From assembly GCA_030147505.1 (NCBI GenBank), contig JASBVG010000009.1, positions 124,001-188,000 of the forward strand: a stretch of 64,000 nucleotides of DNA, given 5' to 3'. The DNA is from Tardiphaga sp. Lineage in GTDB: Bacteria > Pseudomonadota > Alphaproteobacteria > Rhizobiales > Xanthobacteraceae. The position numbers were made by a program, and so were the translations under genes. The notes beneath the pieces were generated by a model that saw only the letters and a program-made list of their open reading frames with translations, was not told the DNA's origin and did no database searches. Shown here in pieces: positions 63,701 to 64,000 of this stretch. The stretch's first letter is position 1. Each line of letters begins with the position of its first letter.

Positions 63701-64000
63701 GTCGCTCCGAATGTCACCGCTGTCACGCCGCTGAGGTTGGTGCCGGTGATGGTGACGAAGGTGCCGCCGGCTCCGGGCCCCGATGTCGGAGAGATCGCGG
63801 TCACCGTTGGAGCGGCGACATAGGCGAATTGATCGGCGCTGGATACGGCCGATGTGCCGCCCGGTGTCGTGACTGTCACATCGACCGATCCGGCGCTGCC
63901 GGCAGGAGAGGTCGCTGTGATCTGGGTGTTGGAATTGACCGTATAGGTCGCATTGGTGCCGCCGAATTTCACACCGCCGGCACCCACCGTGCCAGAGAAG
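60781..64000 (-). CDS. Autotransporter with IPT/TIG repeats (C-terminal part, runs off window)
   Basis: Large surface or secreted protein. Seen: 1,072 residues open to the window edge, N-terminus and signal outside. From the N-side: partial plus six complete IPT/TIG repeats of about 85 residues (VTAISPxSGPxxGGTxVTITGTGF type) to about 62270, a bacterial Ig-like domain (TRTTLASSQNPSVAGQPVTF ... AGVHTITARYAGNA), a linker of about 100 residues and a C-terminal autotransporter barrel (EWLLWADVRTTGIDRW ... SAKARVPF) ending in F. Passenger repeats suggest adhesion or biofilm matrix. No protease-like residues seen. Confidence 0.85.
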   Translation of the reverse strand, partial: FSGTVGAGGVKFGGTNATYTVNSNTQITATSPAGSAGSVDVTVTTPGGTSAVSSADQFAYVAAPTVTAISPTSGPGAGGTFVTITGTNLSGVTAVTFGATAATGVTLVSPTTITATAPPGTGLVDVRVTTAGGTSATSAADQFTYIPTPTVTGITPASGPALGGTSVTITGTNFTGATAVTFGTTAAASFTFNSSTSITATSPGGTGTVDIRVTTGGGQSPIAVAGQFTYIAAPTVTSISPAAGPTGGGTVVTITGTGFSGVTAVVFGSTAAAGYTVVSPTTISATSPAGSGTVDIRVTAAGGTSVDVAADRFTYAGTPTVTAISPASGNTGGGTVVTITGTNLSGATAVVFGTTAATAFSVVSATSITATAPSGAAGTVDIRVTTPGGLSATSAADQFTYLPAPAVTGIAPNAGPAIGGTSVTITGTGFSGTSGAGGVKFGAINATSYTVNSATSITAISPAGTGTVDVTVTNSGFTSAASAADQFSYNAAPGVTAISPASGPAAGGTSVTITGSGFTATAGPAGVRFGSTNAASYVVNSATTITAVSPAGTGTVDVIVTTVGQTSVASPAGRFSYLAAATRTTLASSQNPSVAGQPVTFTATVSSAGATPTGTVTFNDGGTAIGTATLTAGVATFSTSALTAGVHTITARYAGNAGFTASTSPALLQTVNVPIDSVRLRAMQLNVTKMIAQNSGQAASGAIFDGISEGFNEGGVLVLPSATGMRINFAAEPRDDDDAPSSAAVSQSNGNHVSGLGIATTTDERGQRRGRASPSRVDDAFAAIDRQVIRKAPPRWREQKEWLLWADVRTTGIDRWSSSTTPAGVNQVSQSSLYGTQVNALLGLTYKVAPNFLVGMVSGWETFSYTQQDINGRLRGDGWTIGTYLGWLITPALRYDAALTYSGIGYQGSAGAAQGNFNGQRWMFATGFTGSHQAAGFLLEPSLRLYALWEHQNAYRDSLGTLQGTHDFASGRASAGLRGGYPLSWFEGIVLTPYLGIYGDYYFSQVSAAALAGTDDPTLASTPLLQGWSARAAGGLASKFANGTGVLIGGELGGIGSATRIWSLSAKARVPF
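62270..64000 (-). repeat. Tandem IPT/TIG coding repeats, about 255 bases each
   Basis: Each unit encodes a PTVTAISPASGPxxGG start, a GTxxSGxTAVxFG middle, an ITATSPAGxGTVDxRVTT end and a spacer SAADQFTY. Adjacent units at 62801, 63059, 63314 and 63569 are spaced by 255-258 bases. Nucleotide identity between units looks high, a condition for recombination between repeats. Units at the inner end carry a few residues more. Confidence 0.8.

Noticed and set aside
62801-63823. Four abutting plus-strand open frames of 84-85 codons antisense to the autotransporter
   Set aside because: They arise because each coding repeat ends in F-T-Y, which reads as a stop followed by GTG on the other strand, and because Ala/Gly/Thr-rich high-GC codons lack stops in antisense. 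No ribosome binding sites are seen.

Overview
The window reads as a chromosomal segment of an alphaproteobacterium of the Bradyrhizobium/Rhodopseudomonas group (Nitrobacteraceae). Evidence: high GC with a strong C/G third-base preference; a circularly permuted two-piece tmRNA with tag ANDNVSMNEVRLAA; a RimO / NasTS-NirA backbone; a Flp pilin; small DUF2147 and DUF930 proteins; and a dense load of ABC transporters and peripheral catabolic operons typical of soil rhizobiales. No phage, integrase, insertion sequence, CRISPR array or plasmid gene was seen. The genus is inferred; no database was searched.

Layout. 0-6.3 kb: 5' part of rimO, then the nitrate-sensing nasT-nasS pair, a 298-base untranslated stretch with hairpins and a near-sigma54 promoter, then nirA (siroheme nitrite reductase) and a flavoprotein reductase with its own FeS domain. 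6.6-14.1 kb: organosulfur scavenging operon (two substrate-binding proteins, permease, ATPase, acyl-CoA-dehydrogenase-like and SsuD-like flavoenzymes), a terminator, then aliphatic amidase amiE. 14.1-18.1 kb: 5-oxoprolinase genes pxpBCA on the minus strand, divergent from an RraA-like aldolase and a cupin. 18-26.4 kb: mostly small conserved or hypothetical genes, envelope proteins, a hydroxyacid dehydrogenase, a LysR regulator and tRNA-Ser(UGA).

26.5-27.9 kb: a TetR regulator and a short-chain dehydrogenase, each preceded by one copy of the same 20-base motif in opposite orientation. 28.2-39.7 kb: a ten-gene minus-strand unit (amidohydrolase, three-subunit molybdenum hydroxylase with a CoxS-CoxG fusion, complete branched-chain-amino-acid-type ABC importer, Rieske ferredoxin) facing a MarR regulator across a perfect 24-base palindrome. 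Its substrate is unknown and it is the best candidate for an undescribed pathway. 39.9-49.6 kb: an HNH-like small protein, then a LysR regulator divergent from a Baeyer-Villiger monooxygenase, a second complete ABC importer and two dehydrogenases. 49.7-58.4 kb: a seven-gene minus-strand sugar-acid or hydroxy-acid unit (two Bug binding proteins, two enolase-superfamily enzymes, a hydroxyacid dehydrogenase, an FAH-family hydrolase and a lactate-permease-like carrier) facing a GntR regulator across an 18-base palindrome.

58.4-64 kb: tmRNA with a UUCG terminator, two tiny membrane proteins, a Flp pilin, an RlpA lipoprotein and the C-terminal part of a large autotransporter with tandem IPT/TIG repeats that runs off the window edge. 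The common theme is modular import-plus-catabolism cassettes, most with a divergent local regulator and a visible operator.
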